Of a DNA stretch of 64,000 bases, positions 24,601-35,254 are shown piece by piece (position 1 is the stretch's first letter; each line of letters starts with the position of its first letter). The DNA is from Eutreptiella sp. 'Long Island Sound 2002' (Eukaryota > Euglenozoa > Euglenophyceae > Eutreptiales > Eutreptiaceae). Under the pieces are notes generated by a model. The model was not told the DNA's origin, did not search any database, and worked only from the letters and a program-made list of their open reading frames with translations. A program made the position numbers and the translations under genes. The DNA lies in the NCBI GenBank assembly GCA_964036045.1, contig CAXIWF010000954.1:1-64000 (forward strand). Reading direction: 5' to 3'.

Positions 24601-27600
24601 GTGCGATGGGGGGGCGATGGGGGGCGAGGGGGGGCGATGGGGGGCGATGGGTGGCGGGGGGGGCGAGGGGGGGGGAGGGCGGGCGATGGGGGGCGATGAA
24701 TGGCAATGGGGGGCAATGGGGGGGCAATGGGGGGGCAATGGAGGGCGATGGGAGGCGAGGCGGCGCGAGGCGGTCGATGGGGGGCTATCGGGGGCGATGG
24801 GGGGCGATGAGGGGCGATGGCGGGCGATGGGGGGCGAGGGGGGGCGATGGGGGGGCGAGGGGGGGCGAGGGGGGGCGAGGGGGGGCAATGGGGGGCGAGG
24901 GGGGGCAATGGGGGGCGATGTGGAGCGAGGGGTGGGCGAGGGAGGGCAATGGGGGGGCAATGGGGGGCAATGGGGGTGCAATGGGGGACGATGGGGGGCG
25001 AGGGGGGGCAATTGGGGGCGGTGGGGGGCGATGGGGGGCGATGGGGGGGCGATGGGGGGCGATCGGGGGCGATGGGGGGCGCTTGGGGGCGATTGGGGGC
25101 GATGGGGGGCGAGGGGGGGCGAGGGGGGGCGATGGGGGGCGATGGGGGGCGAGGGGGGCCGAGGGGGGGCGATGAGCGGCGATGGGGGGCGATGGAGGGC
25201 GATGGGGGGCGGTGGGAGGCAATGGGGGGCAATGGGGGGGCAATGGGGGGGCAATGGAGGGCGATGGGAGGCGAGGCGGCGCGATGAGGGGCGATGGTGG
25301 GTGAGGGGGGGCGAAGGGGGGCGTTGGGGGGCGATGGGGGGCGGTGGCGGGCGATGGGGGGCGATGGGGGGCGATGGGGGGCGATGGGGGGGCAATGGGG
25401 GGGCGAGGGGGGGCGATGGGGGGCGAGCGGGGGCGAGCGGGGGCGAAGGGGGGCGTTTGGGTGCGAGGCTGCGCGATGGGGGGCAGTGGGGGGGGATGGG
25501 GGGCGATGGGGGGAGATGGGGGGCGATGGGGGGGCGAAGGGGGGCGATTGGGGGCGATGGGGGGCGATGGGGGGCGAGGGGGGGCGAGCGGGGGCGATGG
25601 GGGGCGATGGGGGGCGAGGGGGAGGGAGGGGGAGCGATGGAGGGCGAGGGGGGGCGAGGAGGGGCGAAGAGGGGCCTTGGGGGGCGAAGGGGGGCAATGG
25701 GGGCTATGGGAGGCGATGGGGGGCAATGGGGGGCAATGGGGGGCGATGGGGGGCGATGGGGGGCGTACAGGGGCGATGGGGGGCGATGGGCGGCGATGGG
25801 AGGCGATGGGGGCCGATGGGGGACGATGGGGGGCGATGGTGGGCGATGGTGGGCGAGAGGGAGCGAGGGGGGGCGATCGGGGGCGATGGGGGGCGTTGGG
25901 GGGTGATGGGGGGCGATGGGGGCCGGGGGGAGGCGATGGGGGCCAATGGGGTGCGACGGGGGGCGATGGGGGGCGATGGGGGGCGATGGGGGGCGAGGGG
26001 GGGCGAAGGGGGGCGTTAGGGTATGACGGGGGGCGACGGTGGGCGGCGGGGGGCGATGGGGGGCGAGGGGGGGCGATGGGGGGCGGTGTGGCGCGCGATG
26101 GGGGGCGAGGGGGGGCAATGGGGGGCAATGGGGGGCAATAGGGGGCGAGGGGGGGCGCTTGTGGGGCGGGGGGGGGGCGAGGTGGGGGGCGATTGGGGGG
26201 GGTGATGGGGGGCGATGGGCGCAATCGGGGGCGAGGGGGGGCGAGGGGGGGCGATGGGGGGCGATGGAGGGCGATGGGGGGCGATAAGGGGCGGTGGGAG
26301 GCACTGCGGGGCAATGGGGGGGCAATGGAGGGCGATGGGGGGCGAGGGGGGGCGATGGGGGGCCATTGGGGGCGATGGGGGGCGATGGGGGGCGATGGGT
26401 GGCGATGGGGGGCGAACGGCGGCGTTAGGGTACGAGGGGGGGCGATGGGGGGCGGTGGGGGGCGATGGGGGGCGATGGGGGGCTATGGGGGGCGATGGGG
26501 GGCGAGGGGGGGCGATGAGCGGCGATGGCGGGCGATGGGGGGCGATGGGGGGCGGTTGGAGGCGATGGGGGGCAATGGGGGGGCAATGGGGGGGCAATGG
26601 AGGGCGATGGGAGGCGAGGCGGCGCGATGGGGGGCGATGGGGGGCGATGGGGGGGCGATGGGGGGGCAATGGGGGGGCGAGGGGGGCAATGGGGGGCGAA
26701 CGGGGGCGAGCAGGGGCGAAGGGGGCGTTGGGGTGCGAGGGGGCGCGATGGGGGGCAGTGGGGGGGGATGGGGGGGGATGGGGGGCGATGGGGGGCGAGG
26801 GGGGGCGATGGGTGGCGAGGGGGGGCGAGGGGGGGGGAGGGCGGGCGATGGGGGGCGGTGGGAGACAATGTGGGGCAATGGGGGGGCAATGGGGGGGCAA
26901 TGGAGGGCGATGGGAGGCGAGGCGGGGCGAGGGGGTCGATGGGGGGCTATCGGGGGCGATGGGGGGCGATGAGCGGCGATGGCGGGCGATGGGGGGCGAG
27001 GGGGGGCGTTGGGGGGCGAGGGGGGGTGAGGGGGGGCAATGGGGGGGCAATCGGGGGCAATGGGGGGGCAATGGGCTGCGAGGGGGGGCGTGGGGGGGCG
27101 AGGGGGGGCGAGGGGGGGCAATGGGGGGCGATGGGGGGCGAGGGGGGGCAATTGGGGGCGATGAGGGGCGAGGGGGGGCGAGGGGGGGCATTGGGGGGGC
27201 AATGGGGCGCAATGGGGGGGCAATGGGGGGCGATGGGGGGCGATCGGGGGGCGATGGGGGGCGATGGGGGGCGATGGGGGGCGCTTGGGGGCGATTGGGG
27301 GCGACCGGGGGCGAGGGGGGCGAGGGGGGGCGATGGGGGGCGATGGGGGGCGATGGGGGGCGAGGGGGGGCGAGGGGGGGCGATGGGCGGCGATGGGGGG
27401 CGATCGGGGGCAAAGGGGGGCGGTGAAAGGCAATGGGGGGCAATGGGGGGGCCATGGGGGGGCAATGCAGGGCGATGGGAGGCGAGGCGGGGCGATGAGG
27501 GGCGATGGTGGGCGATGGGGCGCGATGGGGGGCGAGGGGGGGCGAAGGGGGGCGTTGGGGTGCGAGGGGGGGCGATGGGGGGCGATGGGTGGCGATGGGG

Positions 27601-30010
27601 GGGCGATTGGGGGGCAATGGGGGGGCGAGGGGGGGCGTTGGGGTGCGACGCGGCGCGATGGGGGGCAGTGGGGGGGGAAGGGGGGCGATGGGGCGAGATG
27701 GGGGGCGATGGGGGGCGATGGGGGGCGATGGGGGGCGATGGGAGCCAATGGGTGGCGAGGGGGGGCCACGGGGGGCCAGGGGGGGCGATGGGGGGGCAAT
27801 GGGGGGCAATGGAAGGCAATGGGGGGCGAGGGGGGGGGTGAGGGGGGGCGTGAGAGGGGGCGAGGTGGGGGGCGATGGGGGGGGGCGAGGTGTGGGGCAA
27901 TGGAGGGGGGTAGATGGGCGGCGATGGGCGGCGATAGGCGGTGATTGGGGGCGAGGGGGGGCGAGGGGGGGCCATGGGGGGCCATGAGGGGCGATGGGGG
28001 GCGATGGGGGCGGGAGGGGGCGAGGGAAGGCGATGGGGGGCGAGGGGGGGCGATGGGGGACGATGGGGGACGATGGGGGTCAATGGGGGGCAAGGGGGGG
28101 CGAGGGGTAGCGATAAGGGGCGATGGGGGGCGATGGGGGGCGATGGGGGGCCATGGGGGGCGATGGGAGGCTATTGGGGGGCAATGGGGGGGCAATTGGG
28201 GGCGATGGGGGGCGATGGGGGGCGAGGGGGGATGAGGCGGGGCGAGGGGGGGCGATGGGGGGCAATGGGGGGCAATGGGGGGGCGAATGGGGGGCGATGG
28301 GGGGCAATGGGCGGCAATGGGGGGCAATGGGGGGACAATGGGGGGCAATGGGGGGCGATGGGGGGCGAGGGGGGGCGAGGGGGGGCGCCGGTGGGCGATG
28401 GGGGGCGATAGGGAGGCAATGGGGGGCCATGGGGGGCGATGGTGGGCGATGGGGCGCAATGGGGGGCAATGGGGGGGCAATGGGGGGAAATGGGGGGCAA
28501 TGGGGGGGCGAGGGGGGAGGCGAGGGGGGGGGCGATAGGCGGGGCGATGGGGGGCGAGGGGGGGCGATGGGGGGCGATTGGGGGCGATGGGGGGTGATTG
28601 GGAGCAATGGAGGGCGATGGGGGGCAGGGGGGGCGAGGGGGGGGTGAGGGGGGGGGGCGAGGTGGGGGGCGATGGGGGGGGCGATGGGGGGCAATGGGGG
28701 GCGATCGGGGGCGAGGGGGGGCGAGGAAGGGCAATGGGGGGCGATGGGGGGCGATGGGGGGCGATGGGGGGCGATGGGGGGGGAGGGGGGGCGAGGGGGA
28801 GCGCTGGGGGCGGATGGGGGGCGATGGGGGGCGATGGGGGGCGATGGGGAGCGATGGGGGGGATTGGGAGGCGATGGGGGGCAATGAGGGGCGATGGGGC
28901 GCGAGGGGGGGCGATAGGGGGTGATGGGGGGCGATGGGGGGCGCTAAGGGTGGATGGGGGGCGATGGGGGGCGATGGGGGGCGATGGGGGGCGATGGGGG
29001 GCGATCGGGGGCGATGGGGGGCTATCGGGGGCGATGGGGGGCGACGGGGGGCGCTAAGGAGGATGGGGGGCGATGGGGGGTGATGGGGGGAAATCGGGGG
29101 CGATTGGGGGGCGATGGGGGGCGATGGGGGGCGGTGGGGGGCGAGGGGCGGCGAGGGGGGGGAACGGGGGCAATGGGGGGCAATGGGGGGGCAAATGAGG
29201 GCAATGGGGGGGCGAGGGCGGAGGCGAGGGGGGGGGCCGATAGGCGGGGCGATGGGGGGCGATGGGGGGCGATGGGGTGTGATTGGGGGCAATGGGGGGC
29301 GATGGGGGTTGGGGGGGGCGAAGGGGGGCGAGGGGGGGGGGGCCAGGTGGGGGGCGATGGGGGGGGCGATGGGGGGCGATGGGGGGCGATCGGGGGCGAG
29401 GGGGGGCGTGGGGGGGCGAGGGGGGGCAAGGAGGGGCGATGAGGGGCGATGGGGGGCGATTGGGGGCGATGGGGGGCGATGGGGGGGGAGGGGGGGCAAG
29501 GAGGAGCGCTGGGGGCGGATGGGGGGCGATGGGAGGCGACGGGGGGCAATGAGGGGCAATGGGGGGCAATGAGGGGCGATGGGGCGCAAGGGGGGGCAAG
29601 GGGGGGCGATGCGGGGCGATGGGGGGCTATCGGGGCTGATGGGGGGCGATGGGAGGCGCTAAGGGTGGATGGGGGGCGATGGGGGGCGATCGTGGGCGAT
29701 GGGGGGCAATCGGGGGCGATGGGGAGCGATGGGGGGCGATGGGGGGCGATGGGAGGCGATGGGGGGCAATGGGTCGCGATGGGGAGCGAGGGGGGGCGAG
29801 GGCCGGCGATGGGGGGCGATGGGGGGCTATGGGGGGCGATGGGGGGCGATGGGGGGCGCTAAGGGTGGATGGGGGGCGATGGGGGGTGATGGGGGGAAAT
29901 GGGGGGCGATTGGGGGGCGATGGGGGGCGATGGGGGGCGGTGGGGGGTGACGGGCGGCGAGGGGGGGCGATGGGGGGATTGGGGGGCCAGGGGGAGCGAG
30001 GGGGGGAGAA
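21668..30010 (+). repeat. Decamer satellite array between the small island and the large island
   Basis: GATGGGGGGC units. Higher-order copies are marked by GCGTTAGGGTACGAGG near 22,586, 24,272 and 26,425, and by the pair GGGCGGTGGGAGGC / GGGCGCTTGGGGGCG around 23.4-25.2 kb (two near copies of about 1.7 kb). The last kilobase (about 28,940-29,870) carries several CGCTAAGGGTGGATGG tags. No 11-bp block lies here. The array ends in an (AGGT)n run at 30,014. No gene is seen. Confidence 0.93.
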
Positions 30011-30595
30011 GGGAGGTAGGTAGGTAGGTATCTTCGGGAGCTCGGGATGCCTCCTTTGACATTGCAGGAAGAAGGTCTTACCAAGGGGACGTCCTGTCCC
30101 TCCCACTGCCCTATGTCAGGTGCCTCTTGCGCCGCTCCCGCATGTGCTTGGGAAGGCATTGTCGCGGCCACCCGGTCCATGTGTCCCAGGCGGGAGGGTG
30201 TCCCCACATGTGTCCATGGGTAGGGCCACATGCCCCCTCCTTTGGGCGGCAGCTCTGGGGGCTGCCCAGCCGTGTAGAGTATCTCTCACCACAAGGGGTA
30301 TTGCTCCCGCTAGTCTACGGTACGACCGCCTCACCCTTGTGGCTTGAGTTGCGGGGCCACTCTGCTTGGCAGGCGACCCCCTCCTTGACTGTGTACCGGT
30401 TCGCCTGTCACCGGTTGCTTCCAAGGCTCCGGGTGACGTTTGCCATGGTCCCCGATGCAGCCTGGCCGGGCTCGGACCAGTGGCCTTGGAGTACCGCTCC
30501 TGCCACTGGCCCGGTGGGTCGGTTGGGTCGCCCCAGTGCGTCCGACCGATGGGGTGTTGGTTTTTTCCTGTCCCTCGGCCGCCCTACGTGTGTGC
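30011..30595. other. GC-rich non-satellite DNA, no gene recognised
   Basis: It begins with an (AGGT)4 microsatellite at 30,014-30,030 that bridges the G-rich array to ordinary sequence. The rest is GC-rich single-copy-looking DNA leading into the 65-bp minisatellite. A + strand open frame (30,127-31,317) crosses it, but most of that frame is the minisatellite read in shifting phase, so it is not accepted as a gene. No promoter or RNA gene is recognised. Confidence 0.6.
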
Positions 30596-31265
30596 AGTGT
30601 CCTGGGCCGCTTGGCTCCTGTTCACCGGTGTGCCCACGCGGTTTGCTGTGTTGCGTCTGCGGTGTCCTGGGCCACTTGGCTCCTGTTCACCGGTGTGCTC
30701 GCTCGGTGTGTTTTGTTGCGTGTGCGGTGTCCTGGGCCCCTTGGCTCCTGTTCACCGGTGTGCCCGCTCGGTGTGTTGCTTTGCTTGTGCGGTGTCCTGG
30801 GCCACTTGGCTCCTGTTCACCGGTGTGCCCGCTGGCTGTGTTGTGTTGCGTTTGCGGTGTCCTGGGCCACTTGGCTCCTGTTAACCGGTGTGCCCGCGCG
30901 GTTTGTTGTGTTGTGTCTGCGGTGTCCTGGGCCACTTGGCTCCTGTTCACCGCTGTGTCCGCTCGGTGTGTTGTGTTGCGTGTGTGGCGTCCTTGGCCCC
31001 TTGGCCCCCGCTCACCGGTGTGCCCGCTCGGTGTGTTGTGTTGCGTGTGCGGTGTCCTGGGCCACTTGGTTCATACTCACCGGTGCGCTCGCTCGGTGTG
31101 TTGCTTTGCGTGCGCGGTGTCCCGGGCCTCTTGGCTCTTGTTCACCGGTGTGCCAGGCCGTGGTGTCTCCTACCTTTGTTGCCCTCGGTGCACGCGCGTG
31201 TGCGGTGTCCTGGCCCTGGTGGCGCCCGTTCACCGGTGTGCGCGCTGTGTGCGGTGCGCGTGTGC
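30596..31265 (+). repeat. 65-bp minisatellite, about 9-10 copies
   Basis: Units begin with GGTGTCCTGGGCCACTTGG and contain CCTGTTCACCGGTGTG. Unit starts fall at 30,596, 30,661, 30,726, 30,791, 30,856, 30,921, 30,986, 31,051 and 31,116, an exact 65-bp spacing. A diverged longer unit starts at about 31,116 and a last partial one near 31,204. The period is not a multiple of three, so each frame cycles over three units and yields Cys/Leu-rich translations in all three + frames. This points to non-coding tandem DNA rather than a repetitive protein. Confidence 0.93.
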
Positions 31266-31800
31266 CATTGGTGGTTGTGTCCCTCTTCCTCCCCCCCTAA
31301 TTTTCGTTTTTTTTTGATGGAAAAAAAGAAAAACAGGGGCGCGCGTACACTGCAGGCACAGGCACGGGCAGCTGGTGCGGCGGTGCAATAGTGTTGTGTC
31401 CTCTGGCGTGTGTCGTCGGTGCTGTGGCGGCGGTCGCGCCCCAGGGGTGCGGCTCGCGCGTCCTGATGTACACGGGCATGGGCCAGGGTGGGTTTGGTTA
31501 GGTGTCTCTTTGCTTCTGGAGCTGGCTGGTTAGGCGGCTGTGTGGGCTGTGGGTGTGGGCTGTGGTTACGTTGTTCCCTCGGCGGGCCTGGTTAGGAGTC
31601 AAGGGTTAGCGGTTCCGGGGTGTGGCTCGGGTTTGATTTGTGTTTGGGTTTTGGCTCGGTTAGGCGGTTGCGACGGTAGCGGGCCTGGGTCCGGTGCCTT
31701 TGGGCGTAGTGGTGCCCGTTGTCATGTGCGTTGGCGTCCTTCGGCGTCCGGTTCGTTTGGTGACTTCTAGGCGGGGCCTGGCATGGCGCCCCGTGGTGGT
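31266..31800. other. G/T-rich non-satellite DNA, no gene recognised
   Basis: It contains a poly-T / poly-A stretch around 31,302-31,335 (TTTTTTTTTGATGGAAAAAAA), which can form an A/T hairpin, and a cluster of GGTTAGG-like motifs (near 31,496, 31,528, 31,590, 31,602 and 31,659). I see no convincing open frame and no RNA gene. Confidence 0.5.
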
Positions 31801-33640
31801 GGTTTGCTGGGTAACAGGTGTAACCGCTGCATAGTGGCGAATCTTTCTTGTAATTGCGAAGCCTGTAGCCTTGATGCCCCAGGGGTTGTAACGCCCGACA
31901 CTGCCCCTAATATCTCCGAACCCAACTGACCCTCTTCAGACCCATATCTAGCCTCTGGGAGCGACATATGCGAAGCACTTCTGAGCCCATTGAAGTCCAT
32001 GGTGGAATATGAATAGTCAGAAAACCCGGTCTACAAAAATGGAGCAGACATAGAATCTCATTGTGCATCCATCGCACATAATGATTCAACGTGAAGTCAT
32101 TCGAAATAATTTAAATGAATCCCATAAGGAAATCACGAAAGACAAATGCGACTCGACGCGCGCTCATAGGCGACATCTGGCGGCGAACGGAAAACATGAA
32201 AACAAGCGGAAAATTTACTGCACTAATGTACATCTGAGATTCATTGGAATTCTAATCAAATTGATGTATAAATTGAGTGCTGTCACTGCTCCCGTTACAC
32301 TCTCCCTCTCAAAACATACGCCAGTATGTCAGGCTTGGTCAAGTGAAGTGAAAGAAACGGCAAAAGTGACCAAAAACTGACTAATCTGTGACAAAATGCA
32401 AGAAAATGAGCTGAATTGAGCAAAATTGTGCTGAGATCTGTGTTTCGCGATGGCCATCGACTTGAATGAAACGCATAGGTACCTTAGGGCACACAGAAAT
32501 AGCTTCGATCCAGCTCGAAAAATCGAAAATTTAAAGTCTGAGTGAAGAATGTACATGCATGACCAAGATCCATGATCCATGATGAAATCAGGATCTGACA
32601 TCCCACTGCCAGAAAACAGAAAACGAGTGTCGCCATGTCGTCGGGCGTCCAAAAAATAGGGTATCCCTTCATGGAGTCCAAGATATGTGAAACTGGTCGG
32701 TGTCATTTGCAGTCATGAGACCAGATGCCAGATTATGGTACAAAATGTGACTGAATTGAGACCAAAATCAGTGAATCGCACACAGATTGAAGACGGCGAA
32801 GTCTACAGCAAGCCAATATAGGTCCAATTCATTGTCGATAGATACTGTGTGTTGTGCTGAACGGAAATCCGGTTCTCATTCATAGCCAGTCTAGGTCAAA
32901 TCCTCATGATGATGATGATTCACATGATGGAAATTCAATCATGTAAGTAATGATAGCCAACAAAACCCAGTGAGTGATCACCACACTGTCAGTATTGTCT
33001 CCAGGGCTTCATGAGTAATCCAGTATGAGCCAGAAGGGGTAATTGACTCATTATAGTCCCAGAATGTATAAGCATCCAATACTTGGTACCATGAATTTGC
33101 CAAATTTGAGCTGATTCTGAGGGGGATTCCAACTCAATCCACAGATGAGCAGCGAGTCGACACAAGTAAGAACACCATCGTCCTCACTTGGTCCTAATAA
33201 GCCCTTTGACAGCGGTTGATTGGAAAACAAACCAACCGTCTCAATGTAAGAGCTGATTGAAATAACATTCCCAGCAGATCCGTCAAACACATGAACTGCA
33301 TCAGACTTAGTCATGTGCCAGATTCTCTGAAATGAGCACGAACTCGAACGAGTCCTTCCCAAGGCGAGTAGAGGGGCACAGTCGACAGCAAACCCCGAGA
33401 GTGTCGTCGTGGTTGAGGATAAAGGCCTTTCGGAACTTCCAATGGGATTCATCTACGATGAAGCACATGATTCACATGATGACCATGATGAGAATGATGG
33501 ATCAACATGATGATCGACATGATGACCAGGATGATCCCAGAATGTCCCATCATCTGTTCATCGAACCACATAGACGATGCGCCAGGACTGTTGTGTCTCA
33601 ATGCCAAGGGTATATGTAGACCGTAAACCTTTTCGAAAGT
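31801..33640. other. AT-richer non-satellite DNA, no gene recognised
   Basis: Composition drops to near 43-45% GC by eye. Open frames of 125 and 133 codons on - (32,329-32,706 and 33,051-33,452) have no recognisable domain and no supporting context. Two small (CATGATGA)-like microsatellites lie at 32,903-32,930 and 33,456-33,535. The stretch could be an old non-coding element or an intergenic spacer. No LTR pair could be established by eye. Confidence 0.5.
33456..33535. repeat. Imperfect CATGATGA-type microsatellite
   Basis: A run of CATGATG / CATGATT / GATGATC words (CACATGATTCACATGATGAC and similar) over about 80 bp. A shorter related run, TCATGATGATGATGATTCAC, lies at 32,903-32,922. Confidence 0.7.
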
Positions 33641-34271
33641 TCCGGCGATTTAAATTCTGATCAGATTGAAGCGGTACCCAGAACCTATGGCCCATGGCCT
33701 TGAGGCCTGTGAGCCGTCACTCCCGTGCGGAAGCCGTTGACACCGGCTGTCAGCGGGATATCCCTGTTCTCTAATCCGCGGGATTTGGAATCCGATCCTT
33801 AACCATTGAATCAATGTAGATTTACCATAACTTTATTGTCTTAGGCGATTTCCGGTCGGAAATCGGTGAAATACCCGATTTCTACCGCGGTTTCCAATTG
33901 TCGTGAAATCGCCGCAGTCGCGCCGCCTGTCGTCGCCTGTTCCGTGGACTGCATCAGATTATTCTGTAATTAGATTTCTCTTGAAGTTAAGACTGAAACA
34001 GTCTTCGAGTGATCCGCAATTTTTTCCTTGATATAACGGATCGCGTCCCAGATTTTTCCCAGAAAATCTGGGCGACCGAAGGCGCTTTGAACCCCCAAGT
34101 GGAATAACAAGGGTTACGAGCGTTCAAGCGCCCAAGGGCGAACTAACGTGCCTCATAGGCACTGTGTATGAGGTTTTGCCCCCCATAGTCATAGAATGAG
34201 GCCAAAGGATCCCAACTCAATAGGCCCAAAGGGTTATTCATTTTGAGTGTTCTCCAAGAAGTGCGCTTTTT

Positions 34272-34296
34272 CACGTACTTGGCGTCCAAGTACGTG
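34272..34296. repeat. Perfect 11-bp inverted repeat, CGT loop
   Basis: CACGTACTTGG, then CGT, then CCAAGTACGTG. This is the tightest long hairpin in the window. There is no T-run after it, so a bacterial-type terminator is not implied. Confidence 0.9.
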
Positions 34297-34983
34297 TAGA
34301 AGTATGTTGAGTTGGCGTTTGTCCAACCCTTGCTTGCCTCTACATCCGGGGCATATCACTTGTCTTCCCCGGATACTGCATATATGATCTCCATATATAT
34401 AGTGGCAATATATTTGGCGTGCATGCTAAAATTTGGCTTTCCGAAAGGAGGTCGATTTTCGACCAAAGCACTTGCATGCGTGTTAAGGGACCAAAGTTAC
34501 ATTAGAATATAGGCATACTTTGATTCTAGGCCACTAGGTTGGGTGTAGAAGGCGTGGGTAGGGTTGTATGCCATTTTTGGTGTCATATCGCGTGCCCATT
34601 TGCCGGGTGCACCATTCCGAGACAAACCCGCCAATGGACCCCATATCGCACGAGGCCCTTCATTGTACTCCGAACCAACACTCGCAAGCCTAACCTTCGT
34701 GAAGGGACGCTTGTGGAGCGCTCCCGAAGCGATGCGTTGCGAGCAAGGTGTGTTTTTTGCAATCTTCCATTTTTGCATGTGCCCACTTGGGAGGCAGCGC
34801 GCGCGACCTTCCAAAGCGCCCCAAGTGGAGCACATAAGTGGAATCGAAGGTCATTGGTGTCAAGTCATTGTGTTTAGAAGGATTGGTCGATTACTCAATC
34901 CAGGCCGAAGATATTATAATATATTTGTGCGCCTTTCAAGGCACTTTTGGGTGTTTTTTCGCCAATATTGCTGTTTTTTGCCC

Positions 34984-35041
34984 GTCATGATGTCAAGTGG
35001 CGACCGTGTATCTCAACGTTGCGCCCAATTGACATCATGAC
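34984..35041. repeat. Perfect 13-bp inverted repeat with 32-bp spacer
   Basis: GTCATGATGTCAA at 34,984-34,996 is matched by TTGACATCATGAC at 35,029-35,041. The spacing suits a stem-loop or a dimeric binding site. No flanking target-site duplication was found by eye. Confidence 0.85.
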
Positions 35042-35254
35042 CCAAGTATGTTATGAGGGTACATACTTCGGTGCCCAACATATCTTGGACCCGGCGAATA
35101 ACTCCTCTTGGGCTTGGCGTACCGTGGCCGCCATGTTGGCAATTTGGGACCATCCCAAATCATGGGCTCACTTGGCGACCCTGCCATTCCCGAAACCGGA
35201 GGAGTTGGGCGACGCCCAAATGATATGTTGGACACAAATGACTTGATACCAATC

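Larger units (their letters stand above)
33641..35254. other. Hairpin-dense non-coding stretch next to the retroelement
   Basis: No gene is recognised, but short perfect inverted repeats are unusually frequent. They are: 33,846-33,865 (9-bp arms, 2-nt loop); 33,989-34,005 (7-bp arms, AAA loop); 34,048-34,073 (10-bp arms, 6-nt loop); 34,151-34,173 (7-bp arms); 34,272-34,296 (11-bp arms, CGT loop); 34,450-34,464 (6-bp arms, TTT loop); 34,984-35,041 (13-bp arms, 32-nt spacer); 35,142-35,160 (8-bp arms, 3-nt loop); 35,205-35,219 (7-bp arms, 1-nt loop). The stretch directly follows the 3' end of the element's coding strand. It may be a 3' non-coding region or LTR remnant, or an unrelated fold-back element. 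Confidence 0.6.

Noticed and set aside
30127-31317. 396-codon plus-strand Cys/Leu-rich open frame
   Set aside because: Most of it is the 65-bp minisatellite read in cycling phase. All three + frames look similar, as expected of non-coding tandem DNA whose unit is not a multiple of three.
32329-33452. Minus-strand open frames of 125 and 133 codons, and a plus-strand one at 34,539-34,877
   Set aside because: No domain, no start context and no neighbouring gene. Their lengths are within chance for this composition, and the last overlaps hairpin-rich DNA.
33780-33830. tRNA-like sequence near CGGGATTTGGAATCCG
   Set aside because: No cloverleaf with matching acceptor, D and T arms could be drawn.
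34272-34296. Rho-independent terminator
   Set aside because: The stem is good but no T-run follows on either strand, and the context is eukaryotic.
33641-34310. 3' LTR of the retroelement
   Set aside because: The position is plausible, but with the gag-side LTR missing there is no partner to compare, and no TG...CA ends or polypurine tract could be fixed by eye.
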